Shown here: piece after piece, positions 1 through 7,364 of the stretch
How positions within the stretch are numbered: position 1 is the stretch's first letter
Layout of the letters: the number at the start of each line of letters is the position of its first letter
The notes under the pieces: generated by a model
The model's input: the letters and a program-made list of their open reading frames with translations, nothing else
Told to the model about the DNA's origin: nothing
Database searches by the model: none
Assembly: GCA_003280055.1 (NCBI GenBank)
Contig: QCGG01000014.1
Coordinates: 1-46,564 of the forward strand
DNA: 46,564 nucleotides
From: Prochlorococcus sp. AG-363-P19
GTDB taxonomy: Bacteria; Cyanobacteriota; Cyanobacteriia; PCC-6307; Cyanobiaceae
Reading direction: 5' to 3'
Made by a program: the position numbers and the translations under genes

Positions 1-1534
1 CTGATTTGAATACAGAATAAAAATCATAATAGTTAGTTATCTTTTCTCCTTTTTCAGAAAGATGTAATAATCCTGATTCGGTTTGAATTATTAAGTCTTT
101 TTTGGCAAGGGACTTTAAGATTTGAATGAAGATGTCTTTATTAATTTCATATATTTCCTTATCAGAAAAATAACTCCATAAAATAGCTGCAGAAGCTCCA
201 CTTAGTTGACTTATTAATGAAAGAATTTGATGAGAGATAACGCATAATGATATTCCACTTTTTTCGGGGGTTTCATACCAACCATCAGCAATCAATGATA
301 GGCATGAGATAGTTTCTAATAATTTACTTCTTATCTGATTCTCAAAAATGAAATGCTCGTTAATAGGGTCTTCAGCTATCAATACTCTTAAGATAGGTGA
401 AGACTCTCTTCTTCCTGATCTTCCTAATCGTTGTCTCAATGAGCTAACACTTGGAGGCGGACCTACCTGAAAAACATTATCAACCGTTCCAATATCAATC
501 CCTAATTCTAAAGTTGATGTGCAAGCTATAGTTATAGGTGATTTGCTTGTCCTGGCTTTCTCTTCAATCTCAAACCTTATATCCTTAGATAAAAATGAAT
601 GATGAGGATAAAATACTTCCTTTTGATTATATGATTTGGATAATTTATTACATTCATAAACTATACTCTCCACAAAATTCCTGCTATTGGGAAAAACTAA
701 ATTAGTTTTTTCTCTAAACTTATATATTTCAGTAAATATTTTTTTTTCTATAGCAGTTTTTTCTTTTTTGTTTTTTGCATCTTCCTTTTTTTCATTTTCT
801 TCATTAGATTCCTTTGAGTAATATTCAAATCCCTTAAGGCTAAGCTTTATAGAATAGCTGCCTCCCTTAGAGCTATCAATATGAATTATTGAGCTTGGGT
901 CTCTAGGTTCAAGGGCTTTTGAAACGGCAGATTGGTCTCCAAGAGTAGCTGATAGAGCAATTTTTCTTGGCTTATGGTTACTGATTTTTTCTAATCTATA
1001 AAGTAAAGAGGTAAGTTGTTCACCTCTGTCATTTCCTACAAAAGAGTGAAATTCATCCAGCACGACTGAGTTGGTATACGTAAATATTTCTTTTGCAAGA
1101 TTAGGCGTATTACACAACATAGCTTCAATTGATTCAGGCGTTATGGCAATAATTGCTTTATTAGCTTTTATTGCTTTGCTTTTGATTAATTTGGATATAT
1201 CTCCATGCCATGGGGCGACACTAATATTTAGTTCTGAACAAATTTTTTCTAATCGATTACATTGATCATTGATTAGTGCTTTAAGAGGCGAAATATATAA
1301 AATATACCCTTTTTGCTTTTTTGATAGATCCAGTAAATTTGAAAGAAGAGGTAAAAAGGCTGCCTCGGTTTTTCCTGATGCTGTAGGAGCACATATAACT
1401 AAATTATTTAATTTCCCTCTTATTATTCTTATTGATTCGACTTGTGCTGGCCTTAATTCATTCCAACCCTGTTTAAAAATCCATTTTTGGATTTTTTCAT
1501 GAAGAAGATCAAAAGAACTCTTAATCTCATTCAT
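1..1534 (-). CDS. Lhr/BrxHI-like SF2 DEAD/DEAH helicase (C-terminus beyond the window)
   Basis: I translated this frame by hand: it opens at an ATG whose first bases overlap the stop of the upstream ATPase gene (TAATG) and stays open to base 1, so about 511 N-terminal residues are visible. The order of superfamily 2 motifs is clear: a Q-like RPAQ at about 28-31, Walker A APTASGKT at 49-56, DEFH Walker B at 160-163, SAT at 195-197, and a motif VI QRLGRSGRR. This spacing matches the Lhr-like helicases called BrxHI in BREX loci. An ATP-driven nucleic-acid helicase or translocase is therefore well supported; its role in defence is inferred from its neighbours (BrxD-like ATPase and TerB_C-like protein). 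The C-terminal domain cannot be seen, so I cannot distinguish an Lhr-core protein from a longer fusion. Confidence 0.9.
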   Translation of the reverse strand, partial: MNEIKSSFDLLHEKIQKWIFKQGWNELRPAQVESIRIIRGKLNNLVICAPTASGKTEAAFLPLLSNLLDLSKKQKGYILYISPLKALINDQCNRLEKICSELNISVAPWHGDISKLIKSKAIKANKAIIAITPESIEAMLCNTPNLAKEIFTYTNSVVLDEFHSFVGNDRGEQLTSLLYRLEKISNHKPRKIALSATLGDQSAVSKALEPRDPSSIIHIDSSKGGSYSIKLSLKGFEYYSKESNEENEKKEDAKNKKEKTAIEKKIFTEIYKFREKTNLVFPNSRNFVESIVYECNKLSKSYNQKEVFYPHHSFLSKDIRFEIEEKARTSKSPITIACTSTLELGIDIGTVDNVFQVGPPPSVSSLRQRLGRSGRRESSPILRVLIAEDPINEHFIFENQIRSKLLETISCLSLIADGWYETPEKSGISLCVISHQILSLISQLSGASAAILWSYFSDKEIYEINKDIFIQILKSLAKKDLIIQTESGLLHLSEKGEKITNYYDFYSVFKS

Positions 1535-2817
1535 TAACTATTCAAGGAGAAATCCTTCAAATCAGAATCTTCTTCACTTAAATCAGGAGCATCCAATAAT
1601 GGATTTGTGTCTGGTTTAATTTCTATGCCATTTAGCAACTCTTTCAAGCTTGAATCTTTATTTGTCTCTAATGCATCACGAAGATTTAGATAGCTCCTTA
1701 TTACGTTTCTTGGTGACGTAAAAATCTCTGCTCCAAGTTTCTTGTTGCAATATTGAAGAAAGCTAGTTGTTAGTTTCTTGTCTGATTTAATTCTCAAATC
1801 TCCATCGGAATCATATATTTCTCCTATTCTCACGACTAAATTATAAATTTCCTCTGGAGTTAAAGGATTTAATCTAATTACTGGATGAGCTTCATCAAAT
1901 AGATTATCTCTCGTAAATTCATTTTCTTGAAGTCTACTTCTTAATGCTTCATATGTATATAAACCTCGTCGTTCATCAGTAAGAAATTCAGGAGTCCCGG
2001 AAAAGTATATTCCAATATTCGATAAGTTTGATTGCATCATGTCATTAACCATTTTTAGTAGTTCTTCATAACTATTTTTTCTTATCTGTGTTTGTGATAT
2101 TCGTAGAATATTAACCATTTCATCTAAATGAATTAACAGACCTTTGAACCCAGCTAATACAATAAATGCACTTAAAACTTTTAAAGCATCATAGTAATTA
2201 GTATCTGAAATTATATTTCTAACTCCAAGTGCCTGCCTAGCATCGGTTTTGGTTGTGTACTCCCCTCTTAACCATCTTAAAGAAGCCATTTTTAAATCAT
2301 TATCACCTAAGTCAAAAGCTCTCTTATAGGACTTCATAACAGTAATGAAATCAAAGCCAAGTGCAAAATCACCAATCTTTTCTAATTGGCTTTCTAAATT
2401 TCCTTCAAGATTATTTTCTAACAAAAACCTCTCGATAACTCCTTGTAAGGCATCTCCAGTAGGTTTTTGTCTTGTAGATAAATTCTTAATTAGCTCTGAA
2501 TATAATGATCTTCCGTGGCCAGATGAGCTGTATAAGCGCCTGCTCGGGGAAAGGTCCGCATTGCAAACGCATAAATTCTTTTGATGTGCAATGCCTTTGG
2601 CTAAGGCAAGTAGAAAAGTTTTACCAGATCCATAGTCACCTATTAAAAATCTAAGACATGTTCCCCCTTCAACTAAATTATTTAGATCTTTGATAATGGC
2701 TTTTATTTCTTGAGCTCTTCCCACTTGATAATGATGTGCTCCTTGATTAGGTACTACGCCTAACTTCAAGCTTTTTAGAATTTTTGATCTTTCTCTTGGC
2801 TTGATTTTGTTTGTCAT
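1534..2817 (-). CDS. BrxD-like (DUF2791) P-loop ATPase
   Basis: A 427-residue soluble ATPase. A Walker A GDYGSGKT sits near residues 60-67 after a short N-terminal segment containing QGAHHYQVGRAQE. A Walker B GLLIHLDEM lies near 226-234. Later segments (YFSGTPEFLTDERRGLYTYEAL, then a winged-helix-like tail with SPRNVIRSYLNL) are characteristic of the BREX ATP-binding family DUF2791/BrxD, which is the usual partner of BrxHI helicases. Its ATG overlaps the stop of the TerB_C-like gene by four bases and its stop overlaps the helicase start, so the three are very probably translationally coupled. The last 30 residues are acidic. I am confident of the family. The substrate is unknown; in the known family these proteins are thought to work with the helicase on DNA. 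Confidence 0.9.
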   Translation of the reverse strand: MTNKIKPRERSKILKSLKLGVVPNQGAHHYQVGRAQEIKAIIKDLNNLVEGGTCLRFLIGDYGSGKTFLLALAKGIAHQKNLCVCNADLSPSRRLYSSSGHGRSLYSELIKNLSTRQKPTGDALQGVIERFLLENNLEGNLESQLEKIGDFALGFDFITVMKSYKRAFDLGDNDLKMASLRWLRGEYTTKTDARQALGVRNIISDTNYYDALKVLSAFIVLAGFKGLLIHLDEMVNILRISQTQIRKNSYEELLKMVNDMMQSNLSNIGIYFSGTPEFLTDERRGLYTYEALRSRLQENEFTRDNLFDEAHPVIRLNPLTPEEIYNLVVRIGEIYDSDGDLRIKSDKKLTTSFLQYCNKKLGAEIFTSPRNVIRSYLNLRDALETNKDSSLKELLNGIEIKPDTNPLLDAPDLSEEDSDLKDFSLNS

Positions 2818-3671
2818 TTAACAGTTTTTGTGTTTCGGATTTTCGCAAGTGTTTCTGAATCGATGTATAGATTATCACTATCTTCTTCTTCCTCAACCAA
2901 TAATTCATCAAAATTCGCCAAACTATAATCATTGATACAATCAATAAGAGCATTAACCATTAGTTTCCTTTCTGCGGCAAAGTCTTCTAATACCTTACGA
3001 GAAATAAACTCATTACTATTTAAATTATTATTAATAAGTTCAATTAATTCATTAATATAAGAATTGTATGGAGAGGATTCCTCATTTATTTTTGTAATCA
3101 CAATTTCTGTCTCATGTTGATCATCATTGTTGAAAATTTCACCAAGCAAAGATCTTGTTTCTACATCCTCTTCTCTTTTCTTTGTGGCTGATTTTATATT
3201 TACAGAAAAATTTTCATCTATATCTATATTAATAATCTTAATTTCTTCTTTTTCATCTTTATCCTCTACTTTAATAGGTGAAATTTCCTTTGGTATCTTT
3301 TCACTTTTTATTGATTTCTTGCCAGGTGTTTTTATTTCTAATACTGTTAGATCATTATCCTGATCATTCTTTTTAGATTTAATTTCAATTATGTCATTTA
3401 TTTGAATTTTATTCTTGGATATTTTTTCATTGATATTTATATTTTGTTTTATCTCTAATTTACTACTATCTGATTTTTTCTTAGATTCGGTCTTCGATTT
3501 TTGTTTTGAATCTATCTTCGTATTTGTTAATATCTCTTGTTCCTTGTTTTCAGGGCTTTTTTCTTTAGATATTGTTTTGTTTATATTTTCTCTTTTATCT
3601 TCTTCCTTTTGTGTTGGCAGAGCATCAAGTAACCAAAGTAGTCCTTTTGAAAGTATTTTTAAGAAATTCAT
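2814..3671 (-). CDS. Low-complexity charged protein with TerB_C-like C-terminal domain
   Basis: A 285-residue protein in two parts. Residues 1-22 are hydrophobic-amphipathic (FLKILSKGLLWLLDAL). Residues 25-200 are an Asn/Lys/Glu-rich, probably disordered linker. From about 205 to 285 there is a compact alpha-helical domain whose pattern (FISRKVLEDFAAERKLM, then IDCINDYSLANFDELLVEEEED and IDSETL) fits the TerB_C domain, found at the end of TerB_N-TerB-TerB_C proteins encoded beside DUF2791 ATPases and SF2 helicases. The TerB metal-binding core and TerB_N are missing, so this is a reduced or remodelled partner. Start and stop overlap both neighbours by ATGA. The domain call is from memory of the motif and needs a profile search; the operon setting makes it more likely. 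Confidence 0.7.
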   Translation of the reverse strand: MNFLKILSKGLLWLLDALPTQKEEDKRENINKTISKEKSPENKEQEILTNTKIDSKQKSKTESKKKSDSSKLEIKQNININEKISKNKIQINDIIEIKSKKNDQDNDLTVLEIKTPGKKSIKSEKIPKEISPIKVEDKDEKEEIKIINIDIDENFSVNIKSATKKREEDVETRSLLGEIFNNDDQHETEIVITKINEESSPYNSYINELIELINNNLNSNEFISRKVLEDFAAERKLMVNALIDCINDYSLANFDELLVEEEEDSDNLYIDSETLAKIRNTKTVK

Positions 3672-3966
3672 GCCACTAATCTCTCTCTATCTTTCTTAAA
3701 GGCATTAATAGTGGTTGATTCTTTCGAATATGGATAATTCCTATGGTGAGCTTCTATTGAATGCCCCATGCTAAGTAAAGCGCTGCCAGAATCAATCAAC
3801 TTGAGATGGTAACGAAGCGCATAATAATACCTAAATGAATAGCAGGTAATATTGGCTCCTTGAGTTCTTCTCATAAATTCTTTAAGGTCTTTCCAACTTT
3901 GTCGACGTTTCAAATAAGTACATGCTGCTTCACCGTTGGGGCGCCTCTTGAGAATTCCCTCAGCTT
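3668..3966 (-). pseudogene. Tyrosine recombinase, C-terminal stub
   Basis: The open frame continues from a stop near 3967 to a TGA that overlaps the next gene's ATG. It reads like the end of a tyrosine recombinase: C-Y-S-F-R-Y-Y-Y-A-L-R is the HxxR-type box (with Tyr in place of the first His), L-S-M-G-H-S the second conserved box, and Y-P-Y the catalytic tyrosine region. The N-terminal two thirds (SAM-like and early catalytic domain) are absent, and I see no ATG in the frame upstream of the shorter TTG-initiated version (start at 3913). It is thus a decayed integrase, or a deliberately short one. It marks this locus as a former integrative element and shares the transcription direction of the operon behind it. 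Confidence 0.75.
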
Positions 3967-4273
3967 AAATGCGTTTTTTCGACTCTCGATTTTTTATGCC
4001 AAACGAATCCTTACGAGGGAAAAGATTTGATGATGGAAAAAGCTCCAAAAAGAAGTAAGGAAGAAGGATTAGAAGAAAATAAAGTATGAGAGATAGATGA
4101 GAAATGAGAAATTGAGTTCCTCTCATCTCTCACCCTTCTCTCACCCTTCTCTCACCCTTCTCTCACTATGGTTTTCCCCTTCTTCCATTGGCGCCTAATG
4201 GAACTCAAGGAATAGTCATCACAACCGCATCCCCTATATAGAGGGAATTAGGCAAATGAGCTAGAAAGGGTAT
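3967..4273. other. Intergenic stretch with purine/pyrimidine-rich repeats
   Basis: No convincing gene. It holds a purine-rich run (4060-4115), then an 11-base tandem repeat, and then an AT-poor lead into the secreted protein gene at 4274. The GAGAGAT-like bases near 4087-4105 can pair with the CTCTCATCTCTCA bases near 4119-4132, so a hairpin is possible. Confidence 0.6.
4128..4166. repeat. 11-base tandem repeat, 3.5 copies
   Basis: Three exact copies of TCTCACCCTTC (4128-4138, 4139-4149, 4150-4160) are followed by a partial fourth (4161-4166). The unit is not a multiple of three and lies outside genes. Confidence 0.95.
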
Positions 4274-4606
4274 ATGAAACGTTTACTGTTGCCCTTAATC
4301 ACTGCTCTTGCGCTACCTACTGCTGCAAATGCTGGTTGTTTCCTTGGTCGATGTTCTTCTTATAGCGAAGCAATTACTGAATGCAATAAATGGAGAATAA
4401 AAGGGCCTAAAAAGAGTTATGTAACTCATGATTGGGGTAATCCATTAACTGTAACCGAGTATTTGAGAAGCTGCTCTCATGAGAAGGAAACAAAACAACT
4501 GCTTGGTTGGCAATTTACAATGGGGATAGATGAACTTGTGGAGTGCAAAAGGGCAATGTATTGTGAAAACTACAAGAAAGAAGTCAAAGCGCATTTTCGT
4601 TATTAG
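4274..4606 (+). CDS. Small secreted Cys-rich protein, unknown function
   Basis: 110 residues. Residues 1-20 form a textbook signal peptide: MKR, a Leu/Ala-rich core and a TAANA-like cleavage site before GCFLGRC. The mature part has seven cysteines (GCFLGRCSS, ECNKW, RSCSH, VECKR, YCENY), suggesting a disulfide-stabilised extracytoplasmic protein of about 90 residues. I do not recognise a family; the W-R-I-K-G-P-K-K region may be a picocyanobacterial signature. The stop overlaps the stop of the convergent minus-strand mini-gene at 4603-4758 by three bases. No partner can be inferred. Confidence 0.75.
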   Translation: MKRLLLPLITALALPTAANAGCFLGRCSSYSEAITECNKWRIKGPKKSYVTHDWGNPLTVTEYLRSCSHEKETKQLLGWQFTMGIDELVECKRAMYCENYKKEVKAHFRY

Positions 4607-4758
4607 CTTGGCTTTTGTTGCTCATGCCATTCTTTGAACTCTTCGATTGTTTTAAATCGAGTTCCAGAACCAGCATTTAGAAAAGCCAAATGCTGAGCTT
4701 TAGTTACAGCCTCCCTGCGTTCTGACTCAGAACGCAGGGTCCACGGCAAAAGCCTCAT
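4603..4758 (-). CDS. Small hypothetical protein (51 aa) containing a perfect palindrome
   Basis: Hand-translated: MRLLPWTLRSESERREAV then a conserved-looking helix and F-K-T-I-E-E-F-K-E-W-H-E-Q-Q tail, which reads like a real cytoplasmic alpha-helical mini-protein. It ends convergently on the secreted protein gene with stop codons overlapping. The bases encoding LRSESERR form a perfect 13-base inverted repeat with a one-base centre (4713-4739). An upstream frame beginning MQKITDEAFAVDPAF ends in a stop inside the palindrome, so the start could have been altered by a frameshift. I assign no family. Confidence 0.5.
   Translation of the reverse strand: MRLLPWTLRSESERREAVTKAQHLAFLNAGSGTRFKTIEEFKEWHEQQKPS
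4713..4739. repeat. Perfect 13-base inverted repeat with 1-base centre
   Basis: CCCTGCGTTCTGA, then C, then TCAGAACGCAGGG. It could form an extruded cruciform or an mRNA hairpin, or be a protein-binding palindrome. It is inside the coding frame of the minus-strand mini-gene. Confidence 0.95.
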
Positions 4759-4933
4759 CAGTAATTTTTTGCATTACAAAAAGATGACGTAGCGACATGT
4801 TCTAAGTACTTCTTAACTCCTTTCTAACGTGTTTATTGGGTCCTTACGGGCGAAAAGTATGCGGATAAATTCGGACCACGTCAATTCTCTAGCGATAGAA
4901 TTTTTAGCTATAGACAACTAGTTAATTAATCGT

Positions 4934-5137
4934 ATGACGTTTGCAACGATTAGTGGAACTGCAAGAATTTTAGGATTTAAAAGTAGATCAACCCTTTATT
5001 CATGGATTGATAAGGGTTACCTAGATGATTTTTTATATGAAGATGCAAAAGGTCGTACGTATTTAAAACAAGAAGGTTTGCGTGAATTTATGGTCGCTAA
5101 TACCGTGCCAACAGCGAGGGGCAATGTCCTTAGTTAA
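4934..5137 (+). CDS. Small HTH (excisionase/MerR-like) DNA-binding protein
   Basis: 67 residues: T-I-S-G-T-A-R-I-L-G-F-K-S-R-S-T-L-Y-S-W-I-D-K-G-Y-L fits the winged-HTH arrangement of excisionase or MerR-type domains, with helix 2 as RSTLYSWIDKG, followed by a wing-like YEDAKGRTYLKQEGL. A paralogue with the same layout, but frameshifted, lies at 17767-17994. Each copy is followed by the same roughly 55-base noncoding motif, so this is a repeated module rather than an isolated gene. A directionality factor or regulator for the nearby recombinase remnants is a reasonable inference, not shown by sequence. Confidence 0.75.
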   Translation: MTFATISGTARILGFKSRSTLYSWIDKGYLDDFLYEDAKGRTYLKQEGLREFMVANTVPTARGNVLS

Positions 5138-5170
5138 CTATTAATTGTTAACAGTCCATACTTGTTAAGC

Positions 5171-5235
5171 ATGGAGCCTGGGAAGATTTCGAGCCTTCGG
5201 ATGACGCACGATGAAATCCCAAACCAGGACCCAGA
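5171..5235 (+). repeat. Copy A of the conserved noncoding tail behind HTH genes
   Basis: Shares TGGAGCCT, GGAA, ATTTCGAGCC, TCGGATGAC, CAC, GAAATC and GGACCCA in the same order with 18070-18133. It lies about 35 bases behind the HTH stop codon. Candidate attachment site, small RNA end or terminator; function unknown. Confidence 0.7.
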
Positions 5236-5404
5236 CATTAAAAAGGGACCTGAGTTGGCCCCTTGAAAGTCGACTGTCAATCAAGAACAGAGTAGCTAAT
5301 GCTTTGCTCTTGCTTATCTACCGGTGGCTCAGTGACTGTGAGGTAAATAAACAGGATGGTGAGCGGGCAGAAAACAATACGAGCGATAGACCAGAAGTAG
5401 TGCA

Positions 5405-5527
5405 TTAGCCATCCAACCTATCTGCGTAATCTCTGAGAACTTCAGCAATTTTGTGCGGAGGTATTTCTTGCTGATCGACCAACTCGCAAGCAGCCGTAAT
5501 TACCTCATTAAGGCATAAATCAATCAA
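5405..5527 (-). CDS. Micro-protein (40 aa), TTG start, CPxEF-like helix
   Basis: The frame from a TTG at 5527 reads IDLCLNEVITAACELV, then QQEIPPHKIAEVLRDYADRL. The start overlaps the stop of the 5520-5792 gene, which suggests translational coupling. The C-terminal half resembles the helices in the proteins at 6558-6776 and 23137-23367 (E/L-x-C/I-P-P-x-x-I-x-x-x-L/M-R). No ATG is available in frame, so the start is uncertain. Confidence 0.45.
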   Translation of the reverse strand: MIDLCLNEVITAACELVDQQEIPPHKIAEVLRDYADRLDG

Positions 5528-5792
5528 AGAAGAATTCAATTTCCTTTGGTTTCAAGCCTTCCCAACCAGCATCGATAAGCCGCTGATTAAGCGTGTTTTG
5601 ATCGAAGTGCTTTGCTCCAGTCCGAACAATTCGATTCCGCATTGATTTTTTAACTCCACTCCTTTTTCTTGCTCCTTCTTTATCCATAACTTCACGGTAA
5701 AGATTGAGCATCTCCACAGGGATTGGACTTCCATCAAGATCAAGTCCTGCCTCAATAGCTTTATCAATCGCATCAGGTCCAGATAAGTTCAT
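5520..5792 (-). CDS. Conserved-looking hypothetical protein (90 aa)
   Basis: A soluble alpha-helical protein: GPDAIDKAIEAGLDLDG and then PIPVEMLNLYREVMDKEGARKRSGVKKSMRNRIVRTG, with a very basic central helix and an acidic/aromatic C-terminus (KEIEFFFD). The basic stretch would suit nucleic-acid binding, but I do not recognise a family. A second overlapping minus frame (5552-5773) is a shadow. It is coupled to the micro-ORF at 5405-5527 by overlapping stop and start codons. Confidence 0.7.
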   Translation of the reverse strand: MNLSGPDAIDKAIEAGLDLDGSPIPVEMLNLYREVMDKEGARKRSGVKKSMRNRIVRTGAKHFDQNTLNQRLIDAGWEGLKPKEIEFFFD

Positions 5793-5820
5793 TATTCAAT
5801 GAGATTGGATCCCAATCATT

Positions 5821-5955
5821 ATGTCAAAAGTCAAATTAAATCCCGAGACAGATGATGTTGGGAACACTTTCAAAATTATTGCAATCTCATTGACTGTTGT
5901 TCTGAATGCTGTGGTATTTATCTGGTTCTTTTTGTTCTCAGGCTTAATTAATTAG
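5821..5955 (+). CDS. Single-span membrane micro-protein (44 aa)
   Basis: Translates to MSKVKLNPETDDVGNTFK followed by one hydrophobic span (IIAISLTVVLNAVVFIWFFLF) and a short SGLIN end. The ATG-to-stop frame, polar head and single clean transmembrane segment are typical of the small thylakoid or inner-membrane proteins of Prochlorococcus. It lies 30 bases before the rhomboid gene on the same strand and may be cotranscribed. Confidence 0.65.
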   Translation: MSKVKLNPETDDVGNTFKIIAISLTVVLNAVVFIWFFLFSGLIN

Positions 5956-5985
5956 AAATCGCTATGGAAAATACCCAGAAGAGAT

Positions 5986-6561
5986 TTGACTAATGGCAAC
6001 TTTGAAATGAACATTGCTAGTAAATCACTGCGATTTTTAGTTCCTTTGTTCTTGATTGGAATCGCTTGGGTTCAGGAGCTAATTGATCAGGTCTGGTTTG
6101 GTGGGAATTGGAACCTTCTAATGGGAGGGGGGTATCCATGGTGGGGACTATTTACCGCTCCTTTCAGTCACAGCGGATTTAGTCATTTGCTCTCAAACAC
6201 ACTTCTGTTTCTCCCTTTGAGTTGGCTCGTCCTTTCAAAAGGACTACGTGATTACATCTCTGTCTGGGCATGTGTTTTGTTTGTCGAAATATTCCAAGTG
6301 CTCTTTTGGACAACTCCAGCACATGGGATTTCAGGAGTGGTATTTGGCCTACTTGGATACTTGTTGATTATTGGCTTTCTCGAAAAACGTTTTCTTGCAA
6401 TTGTCCTCACCATGATTTGTTTTGGACTGTATGGCCATTTCCTTCCATCTTTGCTGCCATGGAATGTGCCCCAAGGTATTAGCTGGATAGGACATTTCAG
6501 TGGCTTTATAGGTGGACTATTTGGGGCTCTGGGCATTTATAGAGAACCTGACAAAGTTTAG
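5986..6561 (+). CDS. Rhomboid-family intramembrane serine protease
   Basis: A six-helix membrane protein that cleaves membrane-anchored substrates inside the bilayer. From the TTG at 5986 it is 191 residues; the in-frame ATG at 6007 gives 184 and is the likelier start. Diagnostic residues: H-x-x-x-N (HLLSN, 67-71) in helix 2, the catalytic serine in G-I-S-G (S116), and the catalytic histidine in SWIGHFSGF (H170), with GFIGG in the last helix. All key residues are present, so it should be active. The W-x-R motif of the L1 loop is not obvious; this is the compact bacterial type. Substrate unknown. Confidence 0.93.
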   Translation: MTNGNFEMNIASKSLRFLVPLFLIGIAWVQELIDQVWFGGNWNLLMGGGYPWWGLFTAPFSHSGFSHLLSNTLLFLPLSWLVLSKGLRDYISVWACVLFVEIFQVLFWTTPAHGISGVVFGLLGYLLIIGFLEKRFLAIVLTMICFGLYGHFLPSLLPWNVPQGISWIGHFSGFIGGLFGALGIYREPDKV

Positions 6562-6776
6562 TACGCATCAGGGTTCTCTCTCTTGAGATTCCTCGCCTGG
6601 CTATGGCAACTTTCAGGCGACCAGCGATTTCTTATCGCTTCCATGAAGTCGTAAATAAATTCGTCAGGGCATTCAAGTTCCTCTTGTAATTCGTTCAGTT
6701 CATCAATGAAGAACTCAGAAACACGAGAAATAGGCCCAGTATTTTGTTCCTCTGTTGGCTTCCACTTCTCACTCAT
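6558..6776 (-). CDS. Hypothetical acidic protein (72 aa), CPxEF-type
   Basis: A small soluble protein: FFIDELNELQEELECPDEFIYDFMEAIRNRW resembles the helices of 23137-23367 and 5405-5527. Its ATG overlaps the stop of the 6773 gene (ATGA) and it is convergent with the rhomboid gene, overlapping it by four bases. No family name. Confidence 0.7.
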   Translation of the reverse strand: MSEKWKPTEEQNTGPISRVSEFFIDELNELQEELECPDEFIYDFMEAIRNRWSPESCHSQARNLKRENPDAY

Positions 6777-6967
6777 TTGGATGGTTTCTTTAGACCGAAC
6801 ATTTCTGCCATCTTGCCAGTTAAAGCAAAGTATCCAATAGCCCCAACAAACAATCCAAAAGCAATCAGATTGGGAACAATCCCTCCCATAATCTGTGCCT
6901 CCCCAAAACCTAGGAAGGTAATCACAACAAATACTCTCGCCCAGTTATCAGCAAAAATCATTGTCAT
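6773..6967 (-). CDS. Two-span membrane micro-protein
   Basis: I prefer the internal start MTMIFADNWARV (6967) over the upstream ATG at 7027, because the upstream version would overlap the neighbouring gene at 7014-7193 and adds a basic tail with no membrane role. The product has two hydrophobic segments (FVVITFLGFGEAQIMGGIV and LIAFGLFVGAIGYFALTG) and ends in MAEMFGLKKPSK. Part of a run of overlapping small minus-strand genes. Confidence 0.7.
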   Translation of the reverse strand: MTMIFADNWARVFVVITFLGFGEAQIMGGIVPNLIAFGLFVGAIGYFALTGKMAEMFGLKKPSK

Positions 6968-7013
6968 CTGACTTCTAGAAGACTTTAAACGGATACCTAA
7001 AGGATTAGTTGTC

Positions 7014-7193
7014 TTAACCCTGAGCACCTTGCATGACTGGAATCATCTTTCCTCCATCTTGATCATCGTCATCATCAATTTGTCGTAACAGCAATTCCAA
7101 TAGAACAAGAATAGCTATCGGATAAAAACACCACAAGATTGCTTTCCATGCAGAAAAATTATCTACAGATGCTTGAAGTTCACCTAAAGACAT
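7014..7193 (-). CDS. Single-span membrane micro-protein with Asp-rich loop (59 aa)
   Basis: Hand-translated: SLGELQASVDNFSAWKAIL, a hydrophobic span (WCFYPIAILVLLELLL), then RQIDDDDDQDGGKMIPVMQ. The DDDDDQD block could bind a divalent cation or a basic partner. Full ATG-stop frame, same strand and spacing as its neighbours. Confidence 0.65.
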   Translation of the reverse strand: MSLGELQASVDNFSAWKAILWCFYPIAILVLLELLLRQIDDDDDQDGGKMIPVMQGAQG

Positions 7194-7247
7194 AGCAGTA
7201 AATAAAAAATAGAGGAAATTCTTTTTGAATTAGAAAAGCAAAGCAAA

Positions 7248-7364
7248 TCAATTAGTTGATCTTCTTCTTGAAAGGCTTCTCACAACAAATGCTGCGATGT
7301 AAAACAATGCCGCTGCAGAAGCGAAAGAGATTACCGAGAAGAAATTCACAACAGACCTATCCAT
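7248..7364 (-). CDS. Single-span membrane micro-protein (38 aa)
   Basis: MDRSVVNFF, one Ala/Phe-rich span (SVISFASAAALFYIAAFVV) and a basic end RSLSRRRSTN, so the positive-inside rule puts the C-terminus in the cytoplasm or stroma. Its start overlaps the end of the 7346-7453 gene by 19 bases in another frame. Confidence 0.6.
   Translation of the reverse strand: MDRSVVNFFSVISFASAAALFYIAAFVVRSLSRRRSTN

Noticed and set aside
1071-1502. Two plus-strand frames (64 and 77 codons)
   Set aside because: They lie opposite the helicase gene, whose motifs prove the minus strand is coding.
2345-3699. Plus-strand Ser/Phe/Leu-rich frames opposite the BrxD and TerB_C genes
   Set aside because: Antisense of Lys/Glu-rich coding sequence gives such composition; no motifs.
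5211-5408. 65-codon plus frame over the conserved HTH tail
   Set aside because: No coding character; it overlaps the noncoding repeat and ends at the micro-ORF stop region.
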